A stretch of DNA of 64,000 nt, taken from assembly GCF_900169085.1 (NCBI RefSeq), contig NZ_LT821323.1, forward strand, positions 1-64,000. Reading direction: 5' to 3'. Numbering within the stretch: position 1 is the first letter of the stretch; each line of letters opens with the position of its first letter. The notes under the pieces were generated by a model. It did no database searches and was not told where the DNA came from. It saw only the letters and a program-made list of their open reading frames with translations. The stretch is from Chlamydia suis (GTDB lineage: Bacteria; Chlamydiota; Chlamydiia; Chlamydiales; Chlamydiaceae). Position numbers and translations under genes: made by a program. Of the stretch, positions 36,935-46,170 are shown one piece after another.

Positions 36935-39174
36935 AGGGGACTCAGAGATGGGCAACCAATCGTATAGGACGAGAAAGGCTGAGGCTTGCTGAGAAGAGCA
37001 TGCATAGCTTGTTGTAGCCCAGTGCACCGATGCTGTACTTTATCATTGCGGACAGCAATAGCAACAGCTTTCTTTGTCCCGACGAGAATAACCAGTTTTT
37101 TTCCTCTAGTGATTGCTGTATACAGAAGATTTCTATACAGCATAACGTAATGTGAAGTGTGAATAGGGACAATGATGCACGCGGTCTCACTTCCTTGGTA
37201 TTTATGTATGGAAGTCGCATAGGCCGGTGTTAGGTCATTCAGTTCTGTCTGTGAATAACCAATATAGCGACCGTCAACACAGGCTACTAAGCTTTTTTTA
37301 GAAAGATCTATAGAGGCGATGTATCCGATATCGCCATTAAAAACCTCTTTATTATAGTTATTGCGTGTTTGCATCACGCGATCTCCCGTAGAAAAAGAAT
37401 GAAATTTCCCTTGAATAAAGGGTTTGTTCGGGTTGAGAGCAGCTTTTAATTCCCTATTTAGATTCCGTATGCCTAATACACCCTTTTTCATGGGGGCTAA
37501 AACCTGAATGTCTTTTGTAAAGATACCAAATTTCTTCGGAACAAAATCAGAAACAAGATGAATGATGTGCTTGATAGCGTCTTCTGGGTCCTCCTTTTGA
37601 AAAAATAAAAAATCTTTTTTCCCGCAAGAGCTATTAAGAATTGGGAATTCTCCTTGATTGACTTTATGCGCATTGGTAATGATGTTCGAGTTTTGCAACT
37701 GACGGAAGATTTTGGTCAGGTAGGTCACTTCAATATGGTGAGAAAGAATCAGGTCTTTCAGGACATTGCCGGGGCCTACACTCGGAAGCTGGTGCACATC
37801 TCCAATAAGAATAAGAATAGCGTGATCGGGTAGTGCGGCAAGAAATCTTTGAAGGAGAATAGTATCAATCATTCCTGACTCATCAACGATCACGAGATCG
37901 CAATCAATTGGGTCTGCATGATTTTTACGAAAAGATAAAGTCTTAAAATCATATTGGAGAAGAGAGTGGATGGTTTGAGTACGTTTTCCCGTGATTTCCG
38001 TCATACGCTTCGCAGCTTTCCCGGTGGGAGCTGCTAGGATAATCTTTTTAGGAGAAGAGATCTTTTCAAAAATGGAGAGGATTGCCCGAGTAATGGTACT
38101 TTTCCCTGTTCCCGGCCCTCCGGATATAATGTGAATTTTTTGGGAAGAACTAGCGTGGAGAGCTTCTTTTTGTTTCTCTTCTAGCTTCAAATCTAAAAGA
38201 TTTTCTACTTCAAGAATGGCCTCTTGGGTATTGATCGATCGTATGCGTTTCGAGGAAAACAAAAGTCTCCGGATGTCTATAGCGATTTGCTGTTCGGCAA
38301 GAAAAAGTTGCCGGGACCAAATATAGGAATCTTGCTCCAGTTCTTTGACATAAACAGCTTTTTGGCGGGCAAGGAAATGAATTTGTGTGCGGATTTCCTC
38401 CTTACGAACAATTTTTTCAGGGGTATCTTCATTCAACAATTTTTCAACAAGAACAATAAACTCATTAAGAGGATAGCAGGTGTGACCCTCCTCTTGTAGC
38501 TCATCCAAAGAGTACTGAATTCCAGCAACGATACGATTTGGGGAATTTAAAGGTACTCCTAGACATGTTGCAATAAGATCGGCAGTTTTAAACCCTACGC
38601 CGTACATTTCTTTGGCAAGAAGAAAAGGATCTTGACAGACTTTATCAATAGTTTGGTTTTGGTATTTTTTGTACAAGCGTAAGCCATAGTGAATAGCAAT
38701 TCCATGCCGTTGCAGAAATAAGAGAGCATTGCGCAGGTCTTTTTGTTCTTGGAGTTGTCTGGAAAAATCCTCACATCGGGTAGGGGAGATTCCATCCACT
38801 TCTACAAGTTTAGAAGGACTGGAATCTAGTACAAAGAGCGTTTCTTCCCCAAAAGTCGAGACAATTTTTTGAGCAAGTTTGGGTCCAACGCCTTTAATTT
38901 GCGCGGTAAGATAAGCCATAATTGCTGAAGCAGGATTGTACGTTGTAGCAGCAGTAAAGCGAAATACTAAAGCTCCGCTAGCATCTACGCTCCAGTGACC
39001 AGTTAAATCAACAGAAGAGCCGATTTTAAAGAGAGAAAGGGAGTGATTTCCACAAATGGTAACGAGTGAATTTTTATAAGGGACCCTTAGAAAAGCATAT
39101 GCTATTTGATCGGATAGGGGATCTTCTGGCAGGATGAGCTCCAAAATACCGGAAAGTTTTTCTTCACAACCCAT
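36919..39174 (-). CDS. recD: RecD2-type helicase
   Basis: A 751-residue superfamily 1B helicase of the RecD2 kind: an N-terminal OB-like part, then helix-hairpin-helix motifs at about 95-110 (KGVGPKLAQKIV), 125-140 and 190-200, then Walker A GGPGTGKST at 352-359 and Walker B VIVDESGM. RecD2 has the N-terminal extension with HhH motifs that RecBCD's RecD lacks and acts as a 5'-3' helicase on its own in other species. Start at MGCEEKLSGI. Annotated as RecD (CT033) in relatives. Confidence 0.9.
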   Translation of the reverse strand: MGCEEKLSGILELILPEDPLSDQIAYAFLRVPYKNSLVTICGNHSLSLFKIGSSVDLTGHWSVDASGALVFRFTAATTYNPASAIMAYLTAQIKGVGPKLAQKIVSTFGEETLFVLDSSPSKLVEVDGISPTRCEDFSRQLQEQKDLRNALLFLQRHGIAIHYGLRLYKKYQNQTIDKVCQDPFLLAKEMYGVGFKTADLIATCLGVPLNSPNRIVAGIQYSLDELQEEGHTCYPLNEFIVLVEKLLNEDTPEKIVRKEEIRTQIHFLARQKAVYVKELEQDSYIWSRQLFLAEQQIAIDIRRLLFSSKRIRSINTQEAILEVENLLDLKLEEKQKEALHASSSQKIHIISGGPGTGKSTITRAILSIFEKISSPKKIILAAPTGKAAKRMTEITGKRTQTIHSLLQYDFKTLSFRKNHADPIDCDLVIVDESGMIDTILLQRFLAALPDHAILILIGDVHQLPSVGPGNVLKDLILSHHIEVTYLTKIFRQLQNSNIITNAHKVNQGEFPILNSSCGKKDFLFFQKEDPEDAIKHIIHLVSDFVPKKFGIFTKDIQVLAPMKKGVLGIRNLNRELKAALNPNKPFIQGKFHSFSTGDRVMQTRNNYNKEVFNGDIGYIASIDLSKKSLVACVDGRYIGYSQTELNDLTPAYATSIHKYQGSETACIIVPIHTSHYVMLYRNLLYTAITRGKKLVILVGTKKAVAIAVRNDKVQHRCTGLQQAMHALLSKPQPFSSYTIGCPSLSPLKEGL

Positions 39175-39401
39175 ATCTTTTTAACTCTCTTGGAAGTGCT
39201 TGAATTTTAGAAAGGCTTAAGTCGGTGTCGGACAGCATTATAGATTCTAATAAGACTCTGATCGGTATTTTTTATATTTAACTAACAAAAGAAGTCTATG
39301 GAAAAATGAAACTTTTGCGGAATGTTTCTTAGTCTTTTAGACGATTGGTGGGGGAAAAGTAGAGGCCTCCAAAAAAGAAAGAAAAGGGGAAAGGATAGAG
39401 G

Positions 39402-40427
39402 TTAGTTGGGATCGATCTCTGAACTTACAACAGTTTCCGCAGCAATTTCGCGCTCATTAGCTTTTTTCTGAGCAAGAAGAAGACAAATGCTTGCTCCCAG
39501 CATTAAAGAGAATCCTAGGCCCTCTTGAAAAGACGGTATTTCCTGTTTGTACACATAAGAAAGGATCCAGCCAAAGATTGGTTCAAAGATAAGCAGCGCT
39601 CCTAAAAGAGCTGTAGACAGATGGAGGGAGGCTTTGTTCCAGGCTGCGATGGCTCGAGAGGATGAAAAAATCCCCATGGCGGAGCAAAGAAGAATAAACA
39701 AGAATCTTTCAGAAAGAGGGGTGTGAAATAGAAAATCTTGAGCAACATGAGTAACCCCAGAGCAATCACCTAAAATAATCAAGGGGAGGCAAATAATAAG
39801 AGAGCTAATCCCTAGCATATGACACCAAGTATCTGGAGAGATCTGAGGATGTCTTTCCAAGAAATCATGATTACAGATGATGTATCCGGCCCAAATGCTG
39901 GTTGCTACTGTTACACATCCTAGTCCAAAAAGGTAGAGAAGAAGGGAGGAACTAGAGTCCGATTGGAATTCAGAGATATTCGACAGAATAATCCCGATCA
40001 CAATAATACCGCTCATGCTTAAAAGAAAGGGGTAAGAAAGAACCTTTTTTTTAAGATTAGAATAAAAAAGGATAGCAATGGGAGCTAATCCAGCAATAAT
40101 CACTGTCACCGCGGATCCCGAATAACGGACAGCTTGTGCAATGCCAAAATAATACACGATATTGATAAGAAACGCCCATAAAGTGCTTGTTTTCCAAAGG
40201 GAAAAAGGAACGGTTTTGAAAATGTTCGAACGCCTATAACAAATAGTAATGAGCGAACAGATTCCAAAAACGGAATAGCGGGTGAGTACAATATCCAAGT
40301 CTGGGAAATTTCCTAGCATACTAGGAATCACAAAAACAATGCCCCAATAGAAACAAGCTAATAGGCTATAGAAGATACCTAAGGGCGTGTTACGAGAGCT
40401 TGTCATTGGATTAGGGGAGGACATCAT
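39402..40427 (-). CDS. DMT-superfamily (EamA) transporter, CT034-like
   Basis: A 341-residue inner-membrane protein with about ten membrane helices in two EamA halves (about 15-145 and 170-320). This family carries amino acids, nucleotides or other metabolites; the substrate cannot be read from the sequence. The C. trachomatis equivalent (CT034, YtfF) has been listed as an amino-acid transporter, but support is weak. The tail after the last helix is charged. The ATG has a second ATG right after it. Confidence 0.75.
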   Translation of the reverse strand: MMSSPNPMTSSRNTPLGIFYSLLACFYWGIVFVIPSMLGNFPDLDIVLTRYSVFGICSLITICYRRSNIFKTVPFSLWKTSTLWAFLINIVYYFGIAQAVRYSGSAVTVIIAGLAPIAILFYSNLKKKVLSYPFLLSMSGIIVIGIILSNISEFQSDSSSSLLLYLFGLGCVTVATSIWAGYIICNHDFLERHPQISPDTWCHMLGISSLIICLPLIILGDCSGVTHVAQDFLFHTPLSERFLFILLCSAMGIFSSSRAIAAWNKASLHLSTALLGALLIFEPIFGWILSYVYKQEIPSFQEGLGFSLMLGASICLLLAQKKANEREIAAETVVSSEIDPN

Positions 40428-40768
40428 ACTTTATCGGCTCTCCTACTTAAAAGTTGTGTTACTAAGGCGTTACAAAAACAGAGGACTTGTGAGGACGAAG
40501 GTCAGATAAAGACAAAAAGAGCCGGTAGAATGCCTCTCTTTTCTTTTTTCTCCCTTTTTAAAGGAGCTCACAGTCCAAAAAGGACTATTACAGAACGATT
40601 ATATTCTTATAAAGATTTTTGGTAAACAGTGTGGGGCGAGGCTATTTACCGTTTTAAGTAAAGATTTTAAAAAGCCCTTTTATTTAACAGTTAAAGATCT
40701 ACTATTGGATAAGTGCTTAAAGAATGTTTTCTGTTACAATGTGGAAAGCGTTTTCAGAGGGCTTGGAT
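40428..40768. other. 341-base divergent region before the BPL_N gene
   Basis: Contains a short hairpin AGTCC-AAAAA-GGACT near 40575 and AT-rich stretches. Two in-frame ATGs upstream of the chosen start of the plus gene lack ribosome binding sites. No clear promoter was found. Confidence 0.4.
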
Positions 40769-41542
40769 ATGAAACGTATTTTAGTTTATGCGGATAAGGG
40801 AGTCTCTCCTTACTATTTACGTCATACAGTTCGTTGGCTGAAGCTAGTTGCGGAGCCTTTCAAGATGGAGGTGTGTCGTGTGAATGGGCATTTTCTCATT
40901 CACGAGCCCTTTTGGGAGGAGACCACTCAGCTTTTGGTGATCCCGGGTGGTGCCGATGTCCCTTATCATAATGTATTGCATGGATTAGGAACCGCCAGGA
41001 TTGATAGTTACGTAAGAGAGGGAGGATGTTACCTGGGAATTTGTGCAGGTGCGTATTTTGGGTGTGCTCGTTTTGCTTTTTTAGAACCAAACGGTTCTTT
41101 ATTTGTAGCTAAAAGGGATTTAGGATTTTTTCCTGGCACAGCTCATGGCCCAGCTTATGAGAGCGCATTCTCTTACACAAGTTCCTCCGGAGTCCTCGCT
41201 GCGCCGCTAATTTTTGCTGATTTCCCTGAAAGAAGTTTCGCTCTCTTTAATGGAGGGTGTTATTTTGAGGGGGCTGAAGATTTCTCAGGAATACGAGTAG
41301 AGGCTCGTTATCATGATCTTCCGGGGTGCCCAGCAGCGATTATCTCTCGTCGTCTCGATAAAGGCTTGGTGGTTCTTTCCGGCCCTCACATAGAATATAT
41401 TCCAGAGTTTTGCTCGCTACAAGAAGAGAATGTTGTCCATGCTCGAAGGCTGATTGCGGATAACTCCCAGAGTCTCGAGGAATATAAGCAGTCATTAATC
41501 CAGCGTTTATTAAGCAATGTCGTTGAACACGTTTTGCATTAA
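40769..41542 (+). CDS. BPL_N-domain glutamine-amidotransferase-like protein (CT035-like)
   Basis: A 257-residue protein with the class I glutamine-amidotransferase-like fold found at the N-terminus of eukaryotic biotin-protein ligases (BPL_N). Cys in GICAGAYFG is the likely nucleophile, and HIE in GPHIEYIPE supplies His and Glu. There is no catalytic ligase domain, so it probably does not biotinylate by itself, although the relative is annotated as biotin-protein ligase. The ATG at 40769 is preceded by AGAGGG; an ATG 45 bases earlier is possible. The 3' end overlaps the convergent CT036-like gene by 33 bases. Confidence 0.7.
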   Translation: MKRILVYADKGVSPYYLRHTVRWLKLVAEPFKMEVCRVNGHFLIHEPFWEETTQLLVIPGGADVPYHNVLHGLGTARIDSYVREGGCYLGICAGAYFGCARFAFLEPNGSLFVAKRDLGFFPGTAHGPAYESAFSYTSSSGVLAAPLIFADFPERSFALFNGGCYFEGAEDFSGIRVEARYHDLPGCPAAIISRRLDKGLVVLSGPHIEYIPEFCSLQEENVVHARRLIADNSQSLEEYKQSLIQRLLSNVVEHVLH

Positions 41543-42718
41543 GATTGTTTCGAAGCTTTGGGGGTGAGTTTTCTCTGCCGAGAACAAGAATGGCTGAATT
41601 TGTCCCAACAATCCCAATGTATCTTTTGTCTCTAATCCAGATAAAATAATCGTTGTTAGCGCGGTTTCACTGATAGGTCTTACAGGAGAGAGAATCCGCA
41701 TATTCGATACGTGTCCTGGCAGTGTGTAGAGCTGCTTTTTCATGAAAATAGTAAAGAAATCTTCATAATCTAGAGGGAATATCGGAGCGAGTTGTTTTGT
41801 TCTCCACTCAGAAACTTTTGCATAGCGCAGCTGTTCTAAAGCGCAGAACAGGGCCAATAACTCTAATGTTCGAGCTTTGGGTGTGTGTATTGGGGTTTTA
41901 AGAGGTTCTAGCAGCAAAACGCTATTAGATAGGTTATGTTCTATGATCTGTGCATAGTGCATAAAAAGCGTTTTAAACAGCTCTTCCTGCTGTAAAGGCC
42001 TATTCTCTTGAATAGGGATAAAGAAAGTTTCTGTTCCTGTATTGTAGTGTTGTTGCAGCACGCCCTTGGTAGCTTCACGCATAATGGGGTTGGCTGGGGG
42101 TAATTGGTGAGCATAGCCTACTTTACAGGTCAATTCATTGGATTTGACGAGGTAGGTGTGGAGGGTTTCAAAATCCAAGGTCGATAGTGTTAACGAGAAG
42201 GGTAAATAGTGATGCGATAAGACCACGGTTTCTGGCTGTTGCGAATCCGAAGGGATGATTTGAGGAGTCCAATCAGTAAAGGCTCCAGAGAGGAGGGTTT
42301 CTGGGTGCTTAAAGAAAAACTCTTTGTATTTAGAATTTGCCCCTTTAAAGCAATCTTTTAAACCGGGATCAGGGCGTAAACTTGAGATGTTTTTCGATTC
42401 TGTTTTTAAAAAATCGATAAGAGAAGCGGAGAGAGAAGGAATGGATTTTGTGAAGGAAATGAGCTGCTGTATTGCATAGGGAACGAGTTTTTGGCATCCA
42501 AGAAAACTAATTACAGAAACCAGTAAGGCGAAGCAAATCCCGGAGGCAATGAAAATGGGGGGGCCGGCGAAAAAGAACCCGCATGCAGTGATGAACCCTA
42601 TAATTAGAGAGAGCATTCCCGAAAAAATGATAAAAGCCTTGGTTGTTAGCTGTTCTGCTGCTAAGGAAAGAATGTATCTAAAGGATGAATAAAAGGAGTG
42701 ACATTCTATGGGATACAT
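41510..42718 (-). CDS. Inc-type membrane protein (CT036-like)
   Basis: A 402-residue protein with two closely spaced membrane helices (about 26-48 and 52-75) near the N-terminus, the bilobed arrangement of Inc proteins. The remaining 325 residues are soluble and helical with many aromatic and charged residues, likely facing the host cytosol. The ATG at 42718 is used because GAGG lies 5 bases before it; an upstream start would add ten residues. Function unknown. The tRNA-Asn gene is 231 bases upstream. Confidence 0.65.
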   Translation of the reverse strand: MYPIECHSFYSSFRYILSLAAEQLTTKAFIIFSGMLSLIIGFITACGFFFAGPPIFIASGICFALLVSVISFLGCQKLVPYAIQQLISFTKSIPSLSASLIDFLKTESKNISSLRPDPGLKDCFKGANSKYKEFFFKHPETLLSGAFTDWTPQIIPSDSQQPETVVLSHHYLPFSLTLSTLDFETLHTYLVKSNELTCKVGYAHQLPPANPIMREATKGVLQQHYNTGTETFFIPIQENRPLQQEELFKTLFMHYAQIIEHNLSNSVLLLEPLKTPIHTPKARTLELLALFCALEQLRYAKVSEWRTKQLAPIFPLDYEDFFTIFMKKQLYTLPGHVSNMRILSPVRPISETALTTIILSGLETKDTLGLLGQIQPFLFSAEKTHPQSFETILMQNVFNDIA

Positions 42719-42948
42719 AAGGTCCTCGGATCCTCTAAAAGAGCGCATTGGAGAAAATGATCTTGTCTGTAGATAGAAAGAGTAAGATTTACCGTTAAAA
42801 GTTGCTCAATATATCACGAGATCAAAAAAATAGGTGTTTATTGCAAAGGGGCGCTGATGAATCTGAAAAAGATTTCCTACAGGACCCAGAGTTCGTTTTG
42901 CCAAATGCTTAAAAACAAACAGAAATCCTGAGGCTAACAAAAAAAAGA

Positions 42949-43020
42949 CTCCGGAGGATGGGTTCGAACCAACGACCAATGGATTAACAGTCCACTGCTC
43001 TACCGCTGAGCTACTCCGGA
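42949..43020 (-). tRNA. tRNA-Asn (GTT)
   Basis: A 72-base tRNA. The acceptor TCCGGAG pairs with CTCCGGA; the discriminator is G and CCA is not encoded. The anticodon loop CTGTTAA gives GTT, reading Asn codons AAC/AAU. The T arm GTTGG-TTCGAAC-CCATC has one T-T mismatch in the stem. A run of T follows the 3' end on the minus strand. Confidence 0.93.
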
Positions 43021-43034
43021 ACAATTAAAGCAAC

Positions 43035-43064
43035 ATTCTGCATCAATAGGTAATAAAAAGTCAA
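43035..43064 (-). promoter_or_regulatory. Candidate promoter of tRNA-Asn
   Basis: On the minus strand TTGACT (43059-43064) and CAGAAT (43035-43040) are 18 bases apart. The tRNA begins 14 bases after the -10 box. Confidence 0.55.
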
Positions 43065-43083
43065 GCGATCATGAAAAACTTTT

Positions 43084-43428
43084 TTATTTGTGATCATTTT
43101 TTTCCGCTTGAGGCTGATCCTGGAAGCATATTTTTTCATACCCCTTGGGAACCAGACCTAATTTATGAATAAGAGCTAACTCAATGACTTGGGGATTATC
43201 CCAGAAAGCTAAGTGGGTGCTGAGTGCTTGTTGTTTATTCTGGGCTTTTTCTAAACGAGTTTTTAAGTGAAAAACGCGCTGTTGCAGGCGGAGTTCTTGC
43301 GCGCGTAACTGAGAGATTGCTCTATCATATACAAAACCTCCGCCCAAAAGATAAAGAATAAGCCACCAAGAACGGATGACTAGTTCCTCAATATACCTGA
43401 ACCCAAAAATCGGTTTTTTACTCGCCAT
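43084..43428 (-). CDS. Small TM plus coiled-coil protein, FtsB/DivIC-like (CT038-like)
   Basis: A 114-residue protein: a short cytoplasmic N-terminus, one membrane helix (about 19-36), a coiled coil (about 40-70, LRAQELRLQQRVFHLKTRLEKAQ), then a conserved-looking end (PQVIELALIHKLGLVPKGYEKICF). This is the layout of FtsB/DivIC/FtsL septum proteins, whose C-terminal motif reads like E-x-A-R-x-L-G-M-x-K-P-G-E. It follows dcd by 21 bases. I know of no function for CT038; FtsB is an inference from architecture and the terminal motif. Confidence 0.6.
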   Translation of the reverse strand: MASKKPIFGFRYIEELVIRSWWLILYLLGGGFVYDRAISQLRAQELRLQQRVFHLKTRLEKAQNKQQALSTHLAFWDNPQVIELALIHKLGLVPKGYEKICFQDQPQAEKNDHK

Positions 43429-43449
43429 ATCAGTCCAGGGAATGGGAAG

Positions 43450-44022
43450 TTACACAAAGGGGATAGTGATACCCTGTTGTTTTTGATATTTTCCTTGACG
43501 TTCTGCATAAGAGACGTCGCAAGCAGAATCTCCTTCAAAGAAAAGAACTTGGGCAATACCTTCATTCGCATAAATTTTAGCTGGAAGCGGAGTAGTATTA
43601 GAAATTTCAATAGTTACATATCCTTCCCATTCAGGTTCGAAGGGAGTGACATTGACAATCAGTCCGCAACGAGCGTATGTCGATTTTCCAATACAGACGG
43701 TAAGAACGTTTCGGGGGATGCGGAAATATTCCACGCTACGAGCTAAGGCAAAAGAGTTGGGGGGAATAACACAAACATCATCCACAATAGAAACGAGAGC
43801 ATCTTCTGTGAAACATTTTGGATCGACTAAGGAATTGTAGATATTGGTAAAAACTTTGAATTCTCTAGAGATGCGCAAATCATATCCGTAACTGGATAAA
43901 CCATAACTAATCAATTTTTCGCCAGTTTCTGGATGTACTTTGACTTGACTATCAGCAAAAGGTTCAATCATACCTTCTTCGATAGCCATTTTGCGAATCC
44001 AGTTATCTTCTTTAATCCCCAT
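43450..44022 (-). CDS. dcd: dCTP deaminase
   Basis: A 190-residue enzyme converting dCTP to dUTP, a step toward dTTP. The core shows [31 protein letters not shown], with Ser and Arg of the active site and the catalytic Glu in WEG. The start is at [13 protein letters not shown]. The CT038-like gene follows on the same strand. Length is usual for the family. Confidence 0.96.
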   Translation of the reverse strand: MGIKEDNWIRKMAIEEGMIEPFADSQVKVHPETGEKLISYGLSSYGYDLRISREFKVFTNIYNSLVDPKCFTEDALVSIVDDVCVIPPNSFALARSVEYFRIPRNVLTVCIGKSTYARCGLIVNVTPFEPEWEGYVTIEISNTTPLPAKIYANEGIAQVLFFEGDSACDVSYAERQGKYQKQQGITIPFV

Positions 44023-44065
44023 AACTTTTCTCGATTATTTTTTTTTATGCCTATTTTTCAGAATG

Positions 44066-44095
44066 ATTGTAGAAAACAAGAGCCGAAACTCTCAA
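44066..44095 (-). promoter_or_regulatory. Candidate promoter of dcd
   Basis: On the minus strand TTGAGA (44090-44095) and TACAAT (44066-44071) are 18 bases apart, about 44 bases upstream of the dcd ATG. Confidence 0.55.
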
Positions 44096-44216
44096 CACTA
44101 CAGCATGTGCAATTGTATGAAAAGACGCAACGTTTTAATGCCATATTGAAGAGGGTTTTTTTCTTTAAATAGTCTTTTATATAAGGCGGGAATAAATCAA
44201 CAGTCAGGGGAATCCC

Positions 44217-44246
44217 TTGACTTCGCTTATTAGAGGATGTCAAAAT
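44217..44246 (+). promoter_or_regulatory. Candidate promoter of ruvB, overlapping a palindrome
   Basis: TTGACT (44217-44222) and CAAAAT (44241-44246) with an 18-base spacer. The -35 box overlaps the right arm of an imperfect palindrome, GTCAGGGG-AAT-CCCTTGAC (44203-44221). Confidence 0.4.
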
Positions 44247-44294
44247 AAGTTTCTTGATTTTGATTAATCAATAACCGCAGCTACAAATACTTAT

Positions 44295-45299
44295 ATGACT
44301 CATAAAATTTCCGTTTTACATCAAGATAAAAAGTTTGACTTTTCTTTAAGACCAAAAAAATTAACAGAGTTCTGTGGGCAAATACAGTTAAAAGAGCGAT
44401 TGGATCTTTTTCTTCGAGCTGCGGTTCAGCGGGAAGAAGTGCCGGGGCACTGTTTGTTTTATGGACCTCCAGGCTTAGGCAAGACCTCTCTAGCGCACAT
44501 CATGGCAAATACTATAGGTAAAGGGCTGGTGATTGCTTCAGGTCCTCAGCTATTAAAACCGGCGGATCTCATAGGATTATTGACTGGGCTGCAAGAGGGG
44601 GATGTCTTTTTTATTGATGAGATCCATCGCATGGGGAAAACCGCTGAAGAGTATCTCTATCCAGCTATGGAGGATTTTAAAGTAGATATTACTTTAGATT
44701 CTGGGCCGGGGGCTCGTTCTGTACGTCTGGACTTGGCTCCTTTCACCTTAGTCGGAGCAACGACTCGCGCAGGAATGTTAAGTGAACCTTTGCGCACACG
44801 TTTTGCTTTTACGGGACGAGTGGATTACTATGATGATGAAGAGCTCGTTTCCATTCTATCTCGTTCTGCGCAACTGCTCGATATAGAGGCGAATAAAGAA
44901 GCTCTATTGGAAATTGCTAAGAGAGCAAGGGGGACCCCGCGTTTAGCAAATAATCTGCTTCGATGGGTTCGAGATTTTGCTCAAATGCGAGAGGGAAATT
45001 GTATTAATAGTGTCGTAGCAGAAAAAGCTTTAGCTATGTTATTAATAGATAACTTAGGGTTGAATGAGATTGATATTAAGCTTCTCTCTGTAATGATTGA
45101 TTTTTATCAAGGCGGTCCTGTTGGCATGAAAACGCTCGCAATGGCCGTAGGAGAAGATGTCAGAACTCTGGAAGATATGTACGAGCCCTTTTTGATTTTA
45201 AAGGGATTGATTCAGCGAACTGCTAGAGGACGAGTCGCAACCCCGTTGGCGTATCAACATCTGAACAGGAACCCAAAAGACAGGTGGGGAGAGGAATAA
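44295..45299 (+). CDS. ruvB: Holliday junction helicase RuvB
   Basis: A 334-residue AAA+ motor driving branch migration with RuvA. Walker [13 protein letters not shown], Walker B FFIDEIHR and sensor motifs GATTRAG and [14 protein letters not shown] are present. The C-terminal winged helix (about 255-334) includes [15 protein letters not shown]. Directly followed by the SpoIID-like gene with one base between. Confidence 0.97.
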   Translation: MTHKISVLHQDKKFDFSLRPKKLTEFCGQIQLKERLDLFLRAAVQREEVPGHCLFYGPPGLGKTSLAHIMANTIGKGLVIASGPQLLKPADLIGLLTGLQEGDVFFIDEIHRMGKTAEEYLYPAMEDFKVDITLDSGPGARSVRLDLAPFTLVGATTRAGMLSEPLRTRFAFTGRVDYYDDEELVSILSRSAQLLDIEANKEALLEIAKRARGTPRLANNLLRWVRDFAQMREGNCINSVVAEKALAMLLIDNLGLNEIDIKLLSVMIDFYQGGPVGMKTLAMAVGEDVRTLEDMYEPFLILKGLIQRTARGRVATPLAYQHLNRNPKDRWGEE

Positions 45300-45300
45300 A

Positions 45301-46113
45301 GTGAGAAAGTTAAATCTACTCGTACTGCTAGGAGTTTTTTGTGGAGTAGGGGTTGTTGGGGATGCTGACGTTAAAGTGTCTGATGCTTTATCGCAATCTA
45401 TTCTTAATGAACCCAAAATCCGAGTTCTTTTGCTCAAAGAAAGTACGACAGCTTTGGTGGAAGCTAAAGGCGCGTTCTCTGTATTTGGGGACGGTGAACT
45501 TTTGCAAGTTTCTTCTCAAGGACAACGTTGTGCTGCTCACGCGTTATATGGAGGAATTCGTTGGGGAGAGAACTATCCAAATGTTGAGTGTTTAAAGATT
45601 GAACCTCTTGATGGGTCTGCCTCGCTGTTCGTTAATGGTATTCAATATAAAGGCGCTGTTTACATTCACAGAACAGAGCGTAATTGCCTATTTGTCGTGA
45701 ATGAGTTGGCTGTAGAAGATTATCTGAAATCGATTCTTTCTGTGAAGTATTTGAAGGAATTGGACAAAGAGGCTTTATCCGCTTGCGTCATTTTAGAAAG
45801 GACAGCTCTGTATGAGCGTCTCCTTGCAGGTAACTCGAACAACTTTTGGCATGTGAATGCTCAGGATGACTGTTACGGGGGATTTGGAGTTACATCGCAA
45901 TTTTATGGTGTAGAAGAAGCTGTAGATTGGACATCGAGACTCGTTTTAGATAATCCTGAGGGGTTGGTTTTTAATGCGGATTATTTATTGCAAGCAAATG
46001 TGGGGCGTTTAGCTATAGAAGGCTACAATGCTCGGCAAATCTTGGAAAAATTCTATAAGGATGCAGAGCTTGTGGTTATTGAGTCCTGGGAAGACGATAA
46101 TAAAGGTGTTTAG
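45301..46113 (+). CDS. SpoIID-like peptidoglycan lytic transglycosylase candidate
   Basis: A 270-residue exported protein. A signal peptide covers about 1-20 ([19 protein letters not shown]). The SpoIID signature is seen in [22 protein letters not shown], where the Glu before DYL is the expected catalytic residue. SpoIID cleaves peptidoglycan during engulfment in B. subtilis, and a relative in the chlamydia-like organism Waddlia is reported at the septum. The second part of the family signature is less clear. The start is GTG at 45301 with GGGGAGAGGA upstream. Matches CT041. Confidence 0.75.
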   Translation: MRKLNLLVLLGVFCGVGVVGDADVKVSDALSQSILNEPKIRVLLLKESTTALVEAKGAFSVFGDGELLQVSSQGQRCAAHALYGGIRWGENYPNVECLKIEPLDGSASLFVNGIQYKGAVYIHRTERNCLFVVNELAVEDYLKSILSVKYLKELDKEALSACVILERTALYERLLAGNSNNFWHVNAQDDCYGGFGVTSQFYGVEEAVDWTSRLVLDNPEGLVFNADYLLQANVGRLAIEGYNARQILEKFYKDAELVVIESWEDDNKGV

Positions 46114-46170
46114 GGACTAGCTTCGGAATAGAACGAGGGAAGATCGAAATCTCTTGAAGGTTCTATCTTG

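Noticed and set aside
42806..43024. A 72-codon minus-strand frame over tRNA-Asn
   Set aside because: Shadow of the tRNA and its flanks.
44058..44243. A 61-codon minus-strand frame between dcd and ruvB
   Set aside because: No ribosome binding site; it overlaps promoter elements of dcd and ruvB.
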